DNA of 64,000 nt from Flavipsychrobacter sp. (GCA_016787265.1 JAEUVF010000001.1:97649-161648); one strand, 5' to 3'; positions 1 to 8,690 are shown, counted from the first letter of the stretch. Translations and numbers: made by a program. Notes: generated by a model not told the origin, from the sequence alone.

Positions 1-314
1 CCTTTGATAACAGCATCGTCTCCTGCAATGGTGCCATAATTTGCAGCCAGTCTCAGTCCAAGTAATGGAGACTGGTAAGCAGTTATATGTGCGCCAACAA
101 AAAAACGGGTTTGTGAAAAGTTATTGTCTTTCAGAAAAGTGGTTCCTTTTCCGCGGTTACCTCCCAGGTCGCCCAGGAAGTTGGAGGGTCCGATGGTAAT
201 GCCCGCCTCGAATTCATTGAAGATTCCGAGTTGTGCAAAACTTGCCTGCGTAGTTACCAGAGCAACAAGAGATAAGGCACATTTACGCAGGAATAGGGGT
301 AAATGCTGTTTCAT
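1..314 (-). CDS. Outer-membrane beta-barrel protein, N-terminal part (cut by window edge)
   Basis: Reading leftward from an ATG at 314, an open frame runs off the left edge after about 104 codons, so the C-terminus is missing. It opens with a signal peptide (basic start MKQHLPLFLRKCA, a hydrophobic stretch, then a likely cleavage after SFA). The mature part begins QLGIFNEFEAGITIGPSNFL and continues with LGDLGG and a strand-like segment LLGLRLAANYG. This FEAGITIGPSNFLGDLGG type of start is what I associate with the DUF6089/PorG-like outer-membrane barrels of Bacteroidota, some of which serve type IX secretion. The family assignment is an inference from about 80 mature residues. It is separated from elaA by 118 bases and may have its own promoter. 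Confidence 0.75.
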   Translation of the reverse strand, partial: MKQHLPLFLRKCALSLVALVTTQASFAQLGIFNEFEAGITIGPSNFLGDLGGNRGKGTTFLKDNNFSQTRFFVGAHITAYQSPLLGLRLAANYGTIAGDDAVIK

Positions 315-432
315 GAATATCAGATTTTGTTTTCGAACGGTTACTTGGATTACTACTATTAACGAGCTTTGGTTGGCTCTCGTATAAGCTTCGTAATCTT
401 TTTTTTAACCTTCGTAAAACTACGATCCGATA

Positions 433-885
433 TTACGATGGCATTTTTACCATTTCTATGTGAGGAATCCCATCTTCGAGATAGATTTCTCCTTCCGGTT
501 CAAAGCCCAATGATTGATAAAATTTTTCCAGATAACATTGTGCTCCAATGCGAATGGGAGCGCTACCCCATAGGTCATAACAGGCTTTTATGGAAACTTC
601 CATCAGGTTCCTTCCAATCCCTGTTCCGCGAACCTGCGGCGAACTTACTACCCTGCCGATGGACATTTCAGGATAGGAAATTCCCGGTGGTACCAATCGG
701 GTAGAGGCCGCCAGTAATTCTCCTTTCCAGCCCAATAAATGATAGCATTGCTGGTCTTTGTTATCCATATCGAGAAAGATGCACTGCTGTTCTACTACAA
801 ATACTTCACTTCGAAGTCTTAATAATTGATACAACTGATGCGGGATTAACTCCTCAAAGGATTTGAGTTGCCATTGAATTTTCAT
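433..885 (-). CDS. elaA: GNAT family N-acetyltransferase, ElaA type
   Basis: A 150-residue protein matching the small ElaA branch of the GNAT acetyltransferases, predicted cytosolic enzymes that move an acetyl group from acetyl-CoA to an unknown amine. Family hallmarks are the N-terminal LRSEVFVVEQQC segment (residues 24-35), the acceptor-side GRVVSS strand, the acetyl-CoA pyrophosphate loop QVRGTGIG at 84-91, and the closing FYQSLGFEPEGE near 122-133. Length is normal for ElaA. It starts 9 bases after the M28 peptidase gene stops, so it is probably the last gene of the operon coming from the right. The substrate cannot be read from the sequence. Confidence 0.93.
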   Translation of the reverse strand: MKIQWQLKSFEELIPHQLYQLLRLRSEVFVVEQQCIFLDMDNKDQQCYHLLGWKGELLAASTRLVPPGISYPEMSIGRVVSSPQVRGTGIGRNLMEVSIKACYDLWGSAPIRIGAQCYLEKFYQSLGFEPEGEIYLEDGIPHIEMVKMPS

Positions 886-894
886 GTTGCTGTT

Positions 895-2244
895 TTATCT
901 GCCAACCTCTGGAACTACCGGTAAACTCTCCTGACCGTTTTCACTTACCGATTGAACCGCAAAAAAATAATTATCCTTGGAATACGGTAAACGGATCGAT
1001 GTTTCTGTTGTAAATATTTTTTTCTGCCAGTGAGCCTCACTGGTTTCTCTCATCAATATATAATATCCTTTGGCCTTGCCTGTTGCCGGAGCTTTCCAAT
1101 ACAGATAGCTGGAGTTGGTGAGATTTTTTACATCAATCTTTACTTCTGCCGGAACGCCCGGTGCACCTGCGAGGTTTGCCAGGCAGGCGAGATTAACGGC
1201 GGTGTTTTTTCTCAGGTATTCGAAATCCATGAATTCACGCAGATCTCCATACTGCACACCTTTTTCAATTCTTACATCCTGGTGCTGGTGTAGAAAATTT
1301 TCGTTCATTTCTGTAATCCGGACTGCAGCATATCCTCTTTGCACAAAGGGAGTATGATCACCGCCTCTCAGGAAACGGTCGTTTCGATAGATAAGTTTAA
1401 TTTCAAGATGATCCACATAACGTTCTCCAACTTCTTTTACATATCGTGCCAACTGACGGGAAGCTCCATCATTCTCCAGTCCCATACCCCGAATGGATCC
1501 TGCTTTTTTATCTAGCTCGTAGGCAGGAAGTCCTTCACTGAATACACGCAGCCGGGTATTATCAATGATATTGGTTTCATTACTGTTGTTGCTTCCCATA
1601 ATATCATTATTTAAAACAGCATCAATCTGCCATCCTTCTTTTTTGGCTTTTTCAGCGAGGAATCCCGCACCCAACAAACCCTGTTCTTCCCCGCTTACTG
1701 CAACAAAAATGATCGTAGCTGGATACGCCGTCTGGCTTAGTATTCTTGCGGATTCAATAACAGCAGCAACCCCACTGGCATCATCATTGGCACCAGGTGC
1801 ATCCGCTTTTGCATTCATGACATCAGTAACACGGCTGTCGAGATGACCACTGATTAGAAAGATCCGCTTATCATTCGGATCTGTGCCTTTTAAAACAGCC
1901 ATCGCATTGCCCAGGTTTACCTGCTGGTTAATACGGCGACCATCAGGCTGAAGGGTAGTGGTATCTACATAGGCGGTCATTCTTCCGTTTGTCCTAACCG
2001 CAAACCGGTTGAATTGCTGAACCACCCAACTACGTGCCGCACCAATTCCTCTTTTTGAATCCGTTGTAGAACTCATGGTATGGCGGGTGCCAAACTTCAC
2101 CAACTGATCTATATATGCCTGCAATGAATCTGCCGAAACCTGAGAAACCATTTTTTCTATCAGGGGGTCGCGACTTATAATAGTTTGCGCAACAGTTGCA
2201 TAACCTGCAGCGGTTAAGGCTAACAATATCAGAGCTTTTATCAT
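895..2244 (-). CDS. Secreted M28 family zinc aminopeptidase with C-terminal Fn3-like domain
   Basis: A predicted exported di-zinc peptidase of family M28, likely removing N-terminal residues from peptides in the periplasm or outside. I place the start at the ATG at 2244, giving 449 residues, because it begins a signal peptide (MIKALILLALTAAGYATVAQ); a longer frame to 2322 would overlap rarA by 65 bases. Metal and catalytic residues are visible: His134 in SGHLDS, Asp154 in GANDDASG, Glu186/187 in SGEEQG, Asp214 in NNDIMG, and a late His in GGDHTPF. Residues from about 360 on (YWKAPATGKAKGYYILMRE) look like one fibronectin type III domain. It lies 13 bases behind rarA. Confidence 0.92.
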   Translation of the reverse strand: MIKALILLALTAAGYATVAQTIISRDPLIEKMVSQVSADSLQAYIDQLVKFGTRHTMSSTTDSKRGIGAARSWVVQQFNRFAVRTNGRMTAYVDTTTLQPDGRRINQQVNLGNAMAVLKGTDPNDKRIFLISGHLDSRVTDVMNAKADAPGANDDASGVAAVIESARILSQTAYPATIIFVAVSGEEQGLLGAGFLAEKAKKEGWQIDAVLNNDIMGSNNSNETNIIDNTRLRVFSEGLPAYELDKKAGSIRGMGLENDGASRQLARYVKEVGERYVDHLEIKLIYRNDRFLRGGDHTPFVQRGYAAVRITEMNENFLHQHQDVRIEKGVQYGDLREFMDFEYLRKNTAVNLACLANLAGAPGVPAEVKIDVKNLTNSSYLYWKAPATGKAKGYYILMRETSEAHWQKKIFTTETSIRLPYSKDNYFFAVQSVSENGQESLPVVPEVGR

Positions 2245-2257
2245 AACCGGAAAGTTA

Positions 2258-3520
2258 TTAATAGTTGTATTTATCCTTCCATCTTTGTTTAAGGAACTTA
2301 CGGATTTCCTCTTCTCTCGCATTCCTGCCGGGTTTGTAAATAGGGCGACCGCTTAGCGCATCCGGCAGGTATTCCTGTGGCGAAAAATTCAATTCATAAT
2401 CATGCGAATACTGGTAACCCTTCCCATATCCCTGGTTCTTCATCAGTTTGGTGGGAGCATTGCGTAAATGCAAAGGAACCGGTAAATCACCATGCTGTTG
2501 CACCAGTGCGATGGCCTCATCTATTGCCAGGTAACTCGCGTTGCTTTTAGCTGATCCCGCCAGGTAAACCGCGCATTGTGATAAGATAATCCTGGCTTCC
2601 GGGTTGCCAATCTTGTGAACGGCATCGAAACAGGCATTGGCTAACAACAACGCATTCGGGTTGGCATTACCAATGTCTTCGGATGCCAGTATTACCATCC
2701 GCCTGGCAATGAATTTGATATCTTCCCCTCCGGCAAGCATTCTTGCCAGCCAGTATAGGGCACCGTTAGGATCGCTGCCCCGAATGGATTTAATAAACGC
2801 AGAAATAATATCATAATGCTGCTCTCCCTGTTTGTCATAAAGCGCTATTTTCTGCTGAGCCACCTCCATCACCCATTCATCAGTGATACTAACCGGGCTC
2901 GTATCACCAGCTGCTTGAACCACAAGCTCCAGCAGATTCAATAACTTACGGGCATCTCCACCCGAAATCCGGATCAGGGCCGCTGTTTCCTCTAATTGAA
3001 TCTGTTTTTGCTGTAACCATTCATCCCGTTTCAGCGCGTCCTGCAGCAATTGGATCATAGCCTGTTCTGTCAAGGCTTTCAGCACATACACCTGGCTCCT
3101 GCTTAGTAAGGCACTATTCACTTCAAAAGAAGGATTTTCAGTAGTAGCACCAATCAGGGTGATGGTGCCTTTCTCGACTGCACCCAACAAAGCATCCTGT
3201 TGCGATTTATTGAAACGATGAATTTCGTCGATAAATAATATAGCGCGCTCCTGGGATTTGGCCAGCTCGATTACTTCACGCACTTCTTTTACACCGGATG
3301 AAATCGCACTTAAGGTATAAAAGGGGCAATCCAGTGTATGTGCAATGATATTGGCAATAGTTGTCTTGCCTACACCAGGAGGGCCCCATAATATCATGGA
3401 TGGAACCTTTCCCTGTTCAATGGCATTCCGCAGGATACTGCCCTTTCCGGTGAGGTGTTCCTGCCCGATTAATTCATCCAGCTTGTGGGGGCGCAATCGC
3501 TCTGCTAATGGAACCGGCAT
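2258..3520 (-). CDS. rarA: Replication-associated recombination protein A (AAA+ ATPase)
   Basis: RarA/MgsA, a clamp-loader-like AAA+ ATPase acting at stalled replication forks. The 420-residue protein starts at the ATG at 3520 ([11 protein letters not shown], the usual family start); an in-frame TTG 21 bases upstream is less likely. Walker A GPPGVGKT is at 46-53, Walker [10 protein letters not shown] at 95-103, sensor 1 is in [12 protein letters not shown], and the C-terminal tetramerisation half carries [15 protein letters not shown] and SEDIGNANP. Length fits the family. A -7 like TACATTTG (minus strand, 3539-3546) sits 19 bases upstream, so rarA may have its own promoter despite being only 50 bases behind the transglutaminase gene. 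Confidence 0.97.
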   Translation of the reverse strand: MPVPLAERLRPHKLDELIGQEHLTGKGSILRNAIEQGKVPSMILWGPPGVGKTTIANIIAHTLDCPFYTLSAISSGVKEVREVIELAKSQERAILFIDEIHRFNKSQQDALLGAVEKGTITLIGATTENPSFEVNSALLSRSQVYVLKALTEQAMIQLLQDALKRDEWLQQKQIQLEETAALIRISGGDARKLLNLLELVVQAAGDTSPVSITDEWVMEVAQQKIALYDKQGEQHYDIISAFIKSIRGSDPNGALYWLARMLAGGEDIKFIARRMVILASEDIGNANPNALLLANACFDAVHKIGNPEARIILSQCAVYLAGSAKSNASYLAIDEAIALVQQHGDLPVPLHLRNAPTKLMKNQGYGKGYQYSHDYELNFSPQEYLPDALSGRPIYKPGRNAREEEIRKFLKQRWKDKYNY

Positions 3521-3538
3521 GGTACAAATCTTAGTGGA

Positions 3539-3546
3539 CAAATGTA
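3539..3546 (-). promoter_or_regulatory. Putative -7 element upstream of rarA
   Basis: On the minus strand this reads TACATTTG, an exact match to the Bacteroidota -7 consensus TAnnTTTG, 19 bases from the rarA ATG. I do not see a good -33 TTTG at the expected distance, so this is only half a promoter. Confidence 0.35.
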
Positions 3547-3570
3547 CTGGAATAGCCGGATTATACCATT

Positions 3571-4515
3571 CTATTGCTGCTGTCTTCCGGCCTGATCTAC
3601 AGTAGGACGGAAATCCTGGTTACCATTGCCGGGAGGTGTATTTACCTGGTTCCGTTCTTCAAAGCGATGACCATCTTCATAACCAACCGATACATATACA
3701 TACAAGTTTTGATGAGCCGGACCTTTAAACGTTCCTTTTACGGGTGAGCAATCTGAGAAATTTCTGCCCACAGCCAGTTTTACATGGGTATTGCTGACCC
3801 AGATATTGTTGGTGGGGTCAATTCCGCACCAGCCGTAATTGGGTATCCAGCTTTCCACCCAGGCATGGGTGGCACCTTCACCGCGCAAACCGTTTTTATT
3901 CGGACAGATATAACCACTTACATACCGGCTCGGGATCTTCAGGGTTCGCAGCACCTGCAACATGACATGCGCAAAATCCTGGCAAACGCCTGAGCGATGT
4001 TCGATGATCTGGTCTACTGTTGTTTCGATATCTGTGATGCCTTTGATGTATTGAAAATATTGATATATAAACTGGCTGCAGTCCTGAACGGTAGCAGCTA
4101 CGGATTTCCAGGGCTGGTAAATTTGGCGAACGATTTCCTGGATTGCTTCCTGGCGCTGTATCAATTCCGGTTTGGTTAATTCCAATAAATGCAAGGATTG
4201 ACTAATCTCCTGCTGCAACTGCTCGAATCCCGTATTGAACACCAGGGTCCGGTCCGACGGAACCTTCGTGCGAACCACCAGTTTACTCTCTATCACCAGT
4301 TCTGCATGTGCCTGATTCAAATTGAATTGCCCGATGCGGTTGCCCCAGTAATCGGTGTAGTTTAACATGGCGGGATTTCCGGTAATCTGCAGGTCATGCT
4401 CCAGTATTTCCTGCTCTTCGCAGGCATAGGGGAAGATCCGGATTTCGTTATGGCTTTCGGTAACGGGGCGATCGTATTCGTAACTGGTGATATGATGTAT
4501 TTTGAATGTTGGCAT
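3571..4515 (-). CDS. Transglutaminase-like protein with bacterial N-terminal domain
   Basis: A 314-residue papain-fold protein: a bacterial transglutaminase N-terminal beta domain (about 1-95, MPTFKIHHITSYEYDRPV) followed by a transglutaminase core. The catalytic triad is visible: Cys178 in RSGVCQDFAH, His217 in GATHAWVES and Asp233 in GIDPTNN. No signal peptide is seen, so it is probably cytosolic. It lies 8 bases behind the alpha-E gene and completes the three-gene set of circularly permuted ATP-grasp, alpha-E and transglutaminase. This set is known from many bacteria and is proposed to make or trim a peptide-like amide linkage. The actual substrate is unknown; family activity may be peptidase, amidase or cross-linking. 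Confidence 0.93.
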   Translation of the reverse strand: MPTFKIHHITSYEYDRPVTESHNEIRIFPYACEEQEILEHDLQITGNPAMLNYTDYWGNRIGQFNLNQAHAELVIESKLVVRTKVPSDRTLVFNTGFEQLQQEISQSLHLLELTKPELIQRQEAIQEIVRQIYQPWKSVAATVQDCSQFIYQYFQYIKGITDIETTVDQIIEHRSGVCQDFAHVMLQVLRTLKIPSRYVSGYICPNKNGLRGEGATHAWVESWIPNYGWCGIDPTNNIWVSNTHVKLAVGRNFSDCSPVKGTFKGPAHQNLYVYVSVGYEDGHRFEERNQVNTPPGNGNQDFRPTVDQAGRQQQ

Positions 4516-4523
4516 GAGCTAAA

Positions 4524-5465
4524 TTAAGCGTATGAAAAAAAGAGCTGACTGAAACGCTGGTTGAAATCAAACAGGTCGCGTTTTATTTCCTGCATATATT
4601 GTTGTAATCCTTTTTCCTTTAGAACAGAAATATCGGCGTATTCAATTTTACTATGCAGTCTGCCAAACTCACGGTAAAGGCTACCTGCTTCTTCACTGTA
4701 ATTGTCTTTTATTACTTTTTCCAGGTAAAAGCCAATACGGTCGAAACAATAACTGGCTGAACGAGTGAACTGTTTGCTGAACAATACCTGCGAAGCTACA
4801 TGCTGGTTATGATAGGGGCTACGGTAGGTTTTCAGGTATAATTCATATCCCGATAAGGAAAGAAGCAGGGTCCTCCAGAACAGGACATCTCTTGAATGTT
4901 CCAATGAATAATCAACCTCCGCAAAAAAACGGTCTGCCAGTTCAATGCTGATCACAGCTCTTTCCATGAATTTTCCCAGCGTCATAAAATTCCATCCCAT
5001 ATTGCGGGGCATTGTGCTGTCAGTAATGCCGGTGTACAGTGTCATTTGAGTGCCTAGTTCAGCCAATACATTCAGCGCATCGTTACGCATCAGCTTTTGC
5101 TGTAACAGGGGATTGTTGATCAGGTGGTAAAACTGGTTCACCTGTTCCCAGACTTCTTTCGTAATATGATCCTGTGCGCCTCTTGCATTTTCCCTCGCCC
5201 GGATTACCATTGCACGAATGGAATTTCCATTGGAGGTATCATAAATCAGGTGCTGTACCAATTGGAGCGGATGCTGATCGAAGAATTCTTTTTTTGCATC
5301 CGCTGCCGTGCTGAACATATTGGTCAGTTGCGGCCAGAAATGAACGGCATGATCACCCTTGTCAAGCCATAAAGTATAGTTCACATGCAGGATACGTAAG
5401 ATGGCATCGCTTCTTTCGAGGTAACGGTTGAGCCAGTATAAGGAGTCTGCTAATCTGCTTAACAT
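4524..5465 (-). CDS. Alpha-E domain-containing protein
   Basis: A 313-residue, helix-rich protein of the alpha-E family. The N-terminus MLSRLADSLYWLNRYLERSD is the family hallmark (LSR-ADSLYW-RYLER). Other conserved points are RENARGAQD near 88-96 and NMGWNFMTLGKFMERA near 155-170. No catalytic function is established for alpha-E proteins; they occur almost always beside circularly permuted ATP-grasp and transglutaminase genes, as here, where it starts 18 bases after the ATP-grasp gene and ends 8 bases before the transglutaminase gene. Its role in the complex, perhaps scaffold or substrate carrier, is inference only. Confidence 0.93.
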   Translation of the reverse strand: MLSRLADSLYWLNRYLERSDAILRILHVNYTLWLDKGDHAVHFWPQLTNMFSTAADAKKEFFDQHPLQLVQHLIYDTSNGNSIRAMVIRARENARGAQDHITKEVWEQVNQFYHLINNPLLQQKLMRNDALNVLAELGTQMTLYTGITDSTMPRNMGWNFMTLGKFMERAVISIELADRFFAEVDYSLEHSRDVLFWRTLLLSLSGYELYLKTYRSPYHNQHVASQVLFSKQFTRSASYCFDRIGFYLEKVIKDNYSEEAGSLYREFGRLHSKIEYADISVLKEKGLQQYMQEIKRDLFDFNQRFSQLFFSYA

Positions 5466-5483
5466 AGATGTTTCTCTGGTTGT

Positions 5484-6929
5484 TTAGTTGATGATCCAGG
5501 TGTCTTTACTGCCTCCGCCCTGGGAGGAGTTTACAACGAGTGAGCCTTCTCGTAAGGCAACGCGGGTCAGGCCACCGGGTACAATTTTGACGCCGCCCGG
5601 ACCGAATAACGCAAAGGGTCGCAGATCTACATGCCTTGGTTCAAACCGGTTGTTGATAAAACAAGGGACGGTCGAGAGACGAATAATCGGTTGAGCAATA
5701 AAGTTGCGCGGGTCTTCTTCAACGGATTGTATCATACTGTGAATTTCTTCGTCGGTTGCAGCATTACCCATCAGCATGCCATAACCTCCCGACTGGTTGG
5801 TACGTTTGATTACCATCTCACGGATATGGTCAAACGTAAATTTTCTGGCATCCGGGTCGGCCAGTTGGTAGGTGGGAACATTCGACAGGATTGGTTCTTC
5901 ATTCAGATAGTAACGGATCATGGCAGGTACATAGGCATACACTGCCTTGTCGTCAGCCACGCCGTTGCCAATTGCATTTACCAGGGCAATATTCCCCTTT
6001 CGATAAGCTCCGAGAATGCCAGGAATGCCCAATGCACTATCGGGACGAAAAACCAGCGGATCCATGTATTCATCATCAATCCGGCGATAGATCACATCCA
6101 CCTGTTGGAGTCCCAGTGTGGTTTTCATATAAACTTTATGGTTGTCAACTACCAGGTCGCGGCCTTCCACCAGCGGAATGCCCATCGACCTCGCCAGGAA
6201 AGTATGCTCATAATAGGCTGAATTAAAAACGCCGGGTGTAAGTAATACCACCGTTGGATGTGCAAGCTGCCTTGGGGCCAATGATACCAAAACATTATAG
6301 AGTTCCAGTGGGTAATTGTTTACCATCCGCACTTTGTTGGATGTGAGCATGTCGGGGAAAATGCGTTTGGTAACTTCCCTGTTTTCCAGCATGTAGGACA
6401 CGCCGGAGGGAGTCCGCAGGTTATCCTCCAACACATAATAAGAACCATCCTGACCTCTGATCAGATCAATACCGGCGATATGCACAAAAATATCATGCGG
6501 TACCCGGATGCCGAACACTTCCCTGGTATAATGCGGACAGGAAGCAATCAGTTCGGCAGGGATAATGCCATCTTTCAAAATCTGCTGATCAGTGTAGATA
6601 TCTCTCAGAAAAAGATTCAATGCTTTCAGGCGCTGGGTGATGCCTGCTTCAATCTGATCCCATTCATTTCCGGGAATGATGCGGGGGATGATGTCAAAGG
6701 GGAAAATGCGTTCAATGCCTTCATTGTCGCTGTATACGGTAAAGGTAATGCCCTGGCTCATGAATAACTCACTCGCGAGGCGATCTTTGTCGTTCAGGCT
6801 GCCGGCACTAAGTTGATTTAAGGTTTCAAATACCTGTTGATAAGGCGGCCGTACCTGGGATCCATCACACATTTCATCCCAACTCATGGGCACCATGCAG
6901 TAGTTGCTGAAAACAGATTGTTCAAGCAT
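5484..6929 (-). CDS. Circularly permuted type 2 ATP-grasp protein
   Basis: A 481-residue member of the circularly permuted ATP-grasp family, predicted to use ATP to activate a carboxylate and join it to an amine or thiol. Conserved segments include VLEDNLRTPSGVSYMLENR (mid-N-terminal), VIYRRIDDEYMDP, GGYGMLMG, FIAQPIIRLS, RHVDLRPFAL and the end segment NSSQGGGSKDTWI. I choose the ATG at 6929 (MLEQSVFSNY); the longer frame begins with TTG at 6977 and adds residues not typical of the family. It heads the run of minus-strand genes through alpha-E and transglutaminase. The 99 bases to the next gene upstream leave room for a promoter. Confidence 0.93.
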   Translation of the reverse strand: MLEQSVFSNYCMVPMSWDEMCDGSQVRPPYQQVFETLNQLSAGSLNDKDRLASELFMSQGITFTVYSDNEGIERIFPFDIIPRIIPGNEWDQIEAGITQRLKALNLFLRDIYTDQQILKDGIIPAELIASCPHYTREVFGIRVPHDIFVHIAGIDLIRGQDGSYYVLEDNLRTPSGVSYMLENREVTKRIFPDMLTSNKVRMVNNYPLELYNVLVSLAPRQLAHPTVVLLTPGVFNSAYYEHTFLARSMGIPLVEGRDLVVDNHKVYMKTTLGLQQVDVIYRRIDDEYMDPLVFRPDSALGIPGILGAYRKGNIALVNAIGNGVADDKAVYAYVPAMIRYYLNEEPILSNVPTYQLADPDARKFTFDHIREMVIKRTNQSGGYGMLMGNAATDEEIHSMIQSVEEDPRNFIAQPIIRLSTVPCFINNRFEPRHVDLRPFALFGPGGVKIVPGGLTRVALREGSLVVNSSQGGGSKDTWIIN

Positions 6930-7028
6930 AGTTTTGGTTATAGATAAAAAAAGGTTGTTGCCCCACGTATGGAGCAAGCAACCTGTATTTCAAATATAAT
7001 GATTCAGTGTGGTATTTGGAGCCGCGAC

Positions 7029-7541
7029 TTACTCTTGGCCGGCAGGGGTATCAAAAGCATCTGCATGCTGTTTGAGGAGCCGGAAGGTGATTGAAACATG
7101 TATCAGCAGGATCAAACCGTAAACCAGCAGAAAATTAAGCATGCTCTTCATGGTGCCGTACATCATTTCCTCCAGTCCCTCTACTTCTTCTTTCTGCATT
7201 GATAAAGCCTGATCAATTGCCGTATTCATCATTTCAGGATTCATTTTAAGAACCACAGCGTTCATAAATGCCATTCCTCCCAGCACCAGGGTGCCAATTC
7301 CGTTTACGCGGATCAGATCGCGCAGGGAGGGTTTACAATACATATGGGCATCAATTCCTCTGCTTAAAAACCGGAAACTGCAATAACTGTAAATCACCAC
7401 ACAGGCCATCAGAAAAACAAAAATGAGCATAACGGGGTTGGCCAATGCTGCCAATAACCCTCCCAATACGAAAAAGGAGATAATTCCGGCGATCGCAAGC
7501 AATAAATAAGTCAGTATTCTGTAAAAGATCAGTTTTTTCAT
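7029..7541 (-). CDS. Four-helix membrane protein of unknown function
   Basis: I do not recognise this 170-residue protein. It has four hydrophobic segments: about 8-32 (YLLLAIAGIISFFVLGGLL), 36-54, 83-102 and 138-156. A charged loop rich in Met and Glu lies between helices three and four (KMNPEMMNTAIDQALSMQKE). No signal peptide cleavage site or cysteine motif is visible. It is transcribed away from the PadR regulator gene, with a palindromic repeat in the 141 bases between them. A link to the PadR pair is possible but not shown by anything in the sequence. Confidence 0.8.
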   Translation of the reverse strand: MKKLIFYRILTYLLLAIAGIISFFVLGGLLAALANPVMLIFVFLMACVVIYSYCSFRFLSRGIDAHMYCKPSLRDLIRVNGIGTLVLGGMAFMNAVVLKMNPEMMNTAIDQALSMQKEEVEGLEEMMYGTMKSMLNFLLVYGLILLIHVSITFRLLKQHADAFDTPAGQE

Positions 7542-7575
7542 GATGGTTGTTCCCCGGCCGCAAAAATAAGGTTTT

Positions 7576-7624
7576 ACCCGACCGGTACCGCTTCGCTTTG
7601 GCGGATGGTACCGGTCGGATGGGT
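7576..7624. repeat. Imperfect GC-rich palindrome, copy A (ACCCGACCGGTACC core)
   Basis: The left arm ACCCGACCGGTACC (7576-7589) is mirrored by GGTACCGGTCGG plus GGGT (7607-7618 and 7621-7624), around a 17-base loop. The two-base AT insert in the right arm breaks perfect symmetry. The same ACCCGACCGGT core recurs at 8691-8735 and 36631-36663. This copy lies between divergent genes, 60 bases ahead of the PadR start, so it is not a simple terminator. Confidence 0.8.
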
Positions 7625-7682
7625 TTGGATATTTCGATATTTATACATAATTTGCTTATGCATTTATAAATTAGGTAATTGC

Positions 7683-8015
7683 ATGAAAAAATCGACTTTG
7701 TATAAAGGATTCCTGGAACCCATAGTGATGAAATTGCTGAAAGAGCAGGGAAGGATGTACGGATATCAGATTACCCAGGAAGTTAAATTGCTTACAAAGG
7801 GAGAGTTGCAGATTACGGAGGGGGCGTTGTACCCACTGCTGCATCGATTGGAAGAAGAGGGGATGCTTGATACAGAATTGAAAGAAGTAGGTAACCGGAT
7901 CCGGAAATATTATTCACTCACTGCCAAAGGCAGAAAAGGAACTGTTCAGGCAATGGAAGAATTGCAACAGTTTATGGGAAGCTTACAATGGATGTTTCAA
8001 CCCAAAATTTCCTGA
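7683..8015 (+). CDS. PadR family transcriptional regulator
   Basis: A 110-residue winged-helix regulator of the PadR family. The start at 7683 (MKKSTLYKGFLEPIVMKLL) gives the usual length; the upstream extension would encode residues from the intergenic palindrome and is rejected. Recognition features are GRMYGYQITQEV (about 21-32), the helix-turn-helix LQITEGALYPLLHRLEEEGML and the wing with RKYYSLTAKGRK. The next gene begins 2 bases after its stop and encodes a membrane protein. PadR genes followed by a helical membrane partner are a common arrangement in which the regulator controls its own operon; the ligand is unknown. Confidence 0.95.
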   Translation: MKKSTLYKGFLEPIVMKLLKEQGRMYGYQITQEVKLLTKGELQITEGALYPLLHRLEEEGMLDTELKEVGNRIRKYYSLTAKGRKGTVQAMEELQQFMGSLQWMFQPKIS

Positions 8016-8017
8016 AT

Positions 8018-8686
8018 ATGCTGACTATGGATCAAATTAAAGAAATCGAAAATTATTGCCGTCAATCAGGCATGCCTTATTATGAAGTACAGACCGAATT
8101 GGTTGATCATATGGTGGAATGGATTGAATTCCGTCAGCAAACATACGGCGCTTCATTTAATGAAGCGCTGCTTGCCATGCAAGCAGAGTTTAATCCGGCT
8201 GCTTTAAAACAAATTCAAGCGGAGAAAAAGAAACTTATTCAGAGAGCTTATTGGCGCTTATTGAGCGAAAACTGGCTCGCTTTTTTTACATTGCCGAAAT
8301 TATTGGTGCTGATTTGTCTGTACTTGTTGGTCTGGCTACCTGGTTTTTACATTCCTGAAAAATATCTAATGAAAGCAGGTATAATCATTGTTCTGTTTTA
8401 TGGTATAATCTACATGCAATCAAACAGGAATATCATAGTACAGAATGTAGATAATGCCAGGAAAAAACTATTATCTATTGAGGTTCATAATACTGTTTCA
8501 GGAGTAATGTTCACATTAATTTATGCACCATACGTCTTGTTTTGGTGGGATGAATCAATTGCAGAACCACTGCTCTCGAGTATTAAGTGGGTTTACCCAT
8601 TATATGTTTTGCTGTTGGTGAGTTTCTTTCATACCCAGGTCAACTTTCATCAACAACTACGCAACCGATACCGACAGGCATTTTAA
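8018..8686 (+). CDS. PadR-associated membrane protein with N-terminal helical domain
   Basis: A 222-residue protein starting at the ATG at 8018, two bases after the padR stop; 8027 is an alternative, and the longest frame (7988) would overlap padR by 28 bases. The N-terminal 80 residues form a soluble helical domain with DQIKEIENYCRQSGMPYYEV and ELVDHMVEWIE, resembling the HAAS/DUF1700-type domains that accompany PadR regulators. Behind it are four hydrophobic segments (LPKLLVLICLYLLVWLPGFY; AGIIIVLFYGIIYM; VMFTLIYAPYVLFWW; WVYPLYVLLLVSFF). Function is unknown; coupling to the PadR regulator is inferred from adjacency and fold. Confidence 0.8.
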   Translation: MLTMDQIKEIENYCRQSGMPYYEVQTELVDHMVEWIEFRQQTYGASFNEALLAMQAEFNPAALKQIQAEKKKLIQRAYWRLLSENWLAFFTLPKLLVLICLYLLVWLPGFYIPEKYLMKAGIIIVLFYGIIYMQSNRNIIVQNVDNARKKLLSIEVHNTVSGVMFTLIYAPYVLFWWDESIAEPLLSSIKWVYPLYVLLLVSFFHTQVNFHQQLRNRYRQAF

Positions 8687-8690
8687 TGAG

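Noticed and set aside
2245..2322. N-terminal extension of the M28 peptidase overlapping rarA
   Set aside because: The extension hides the signal peptide that begins at 2244 and overlaps rarA by 65 bases; the residues are the out-of-frame end of rarA.
6930..6977. TTG start for the ATP-grasp protein
   Set aside because: It adds 16 residues of intergenic origin ahead of the family's usual start MLEQSVFSNY.
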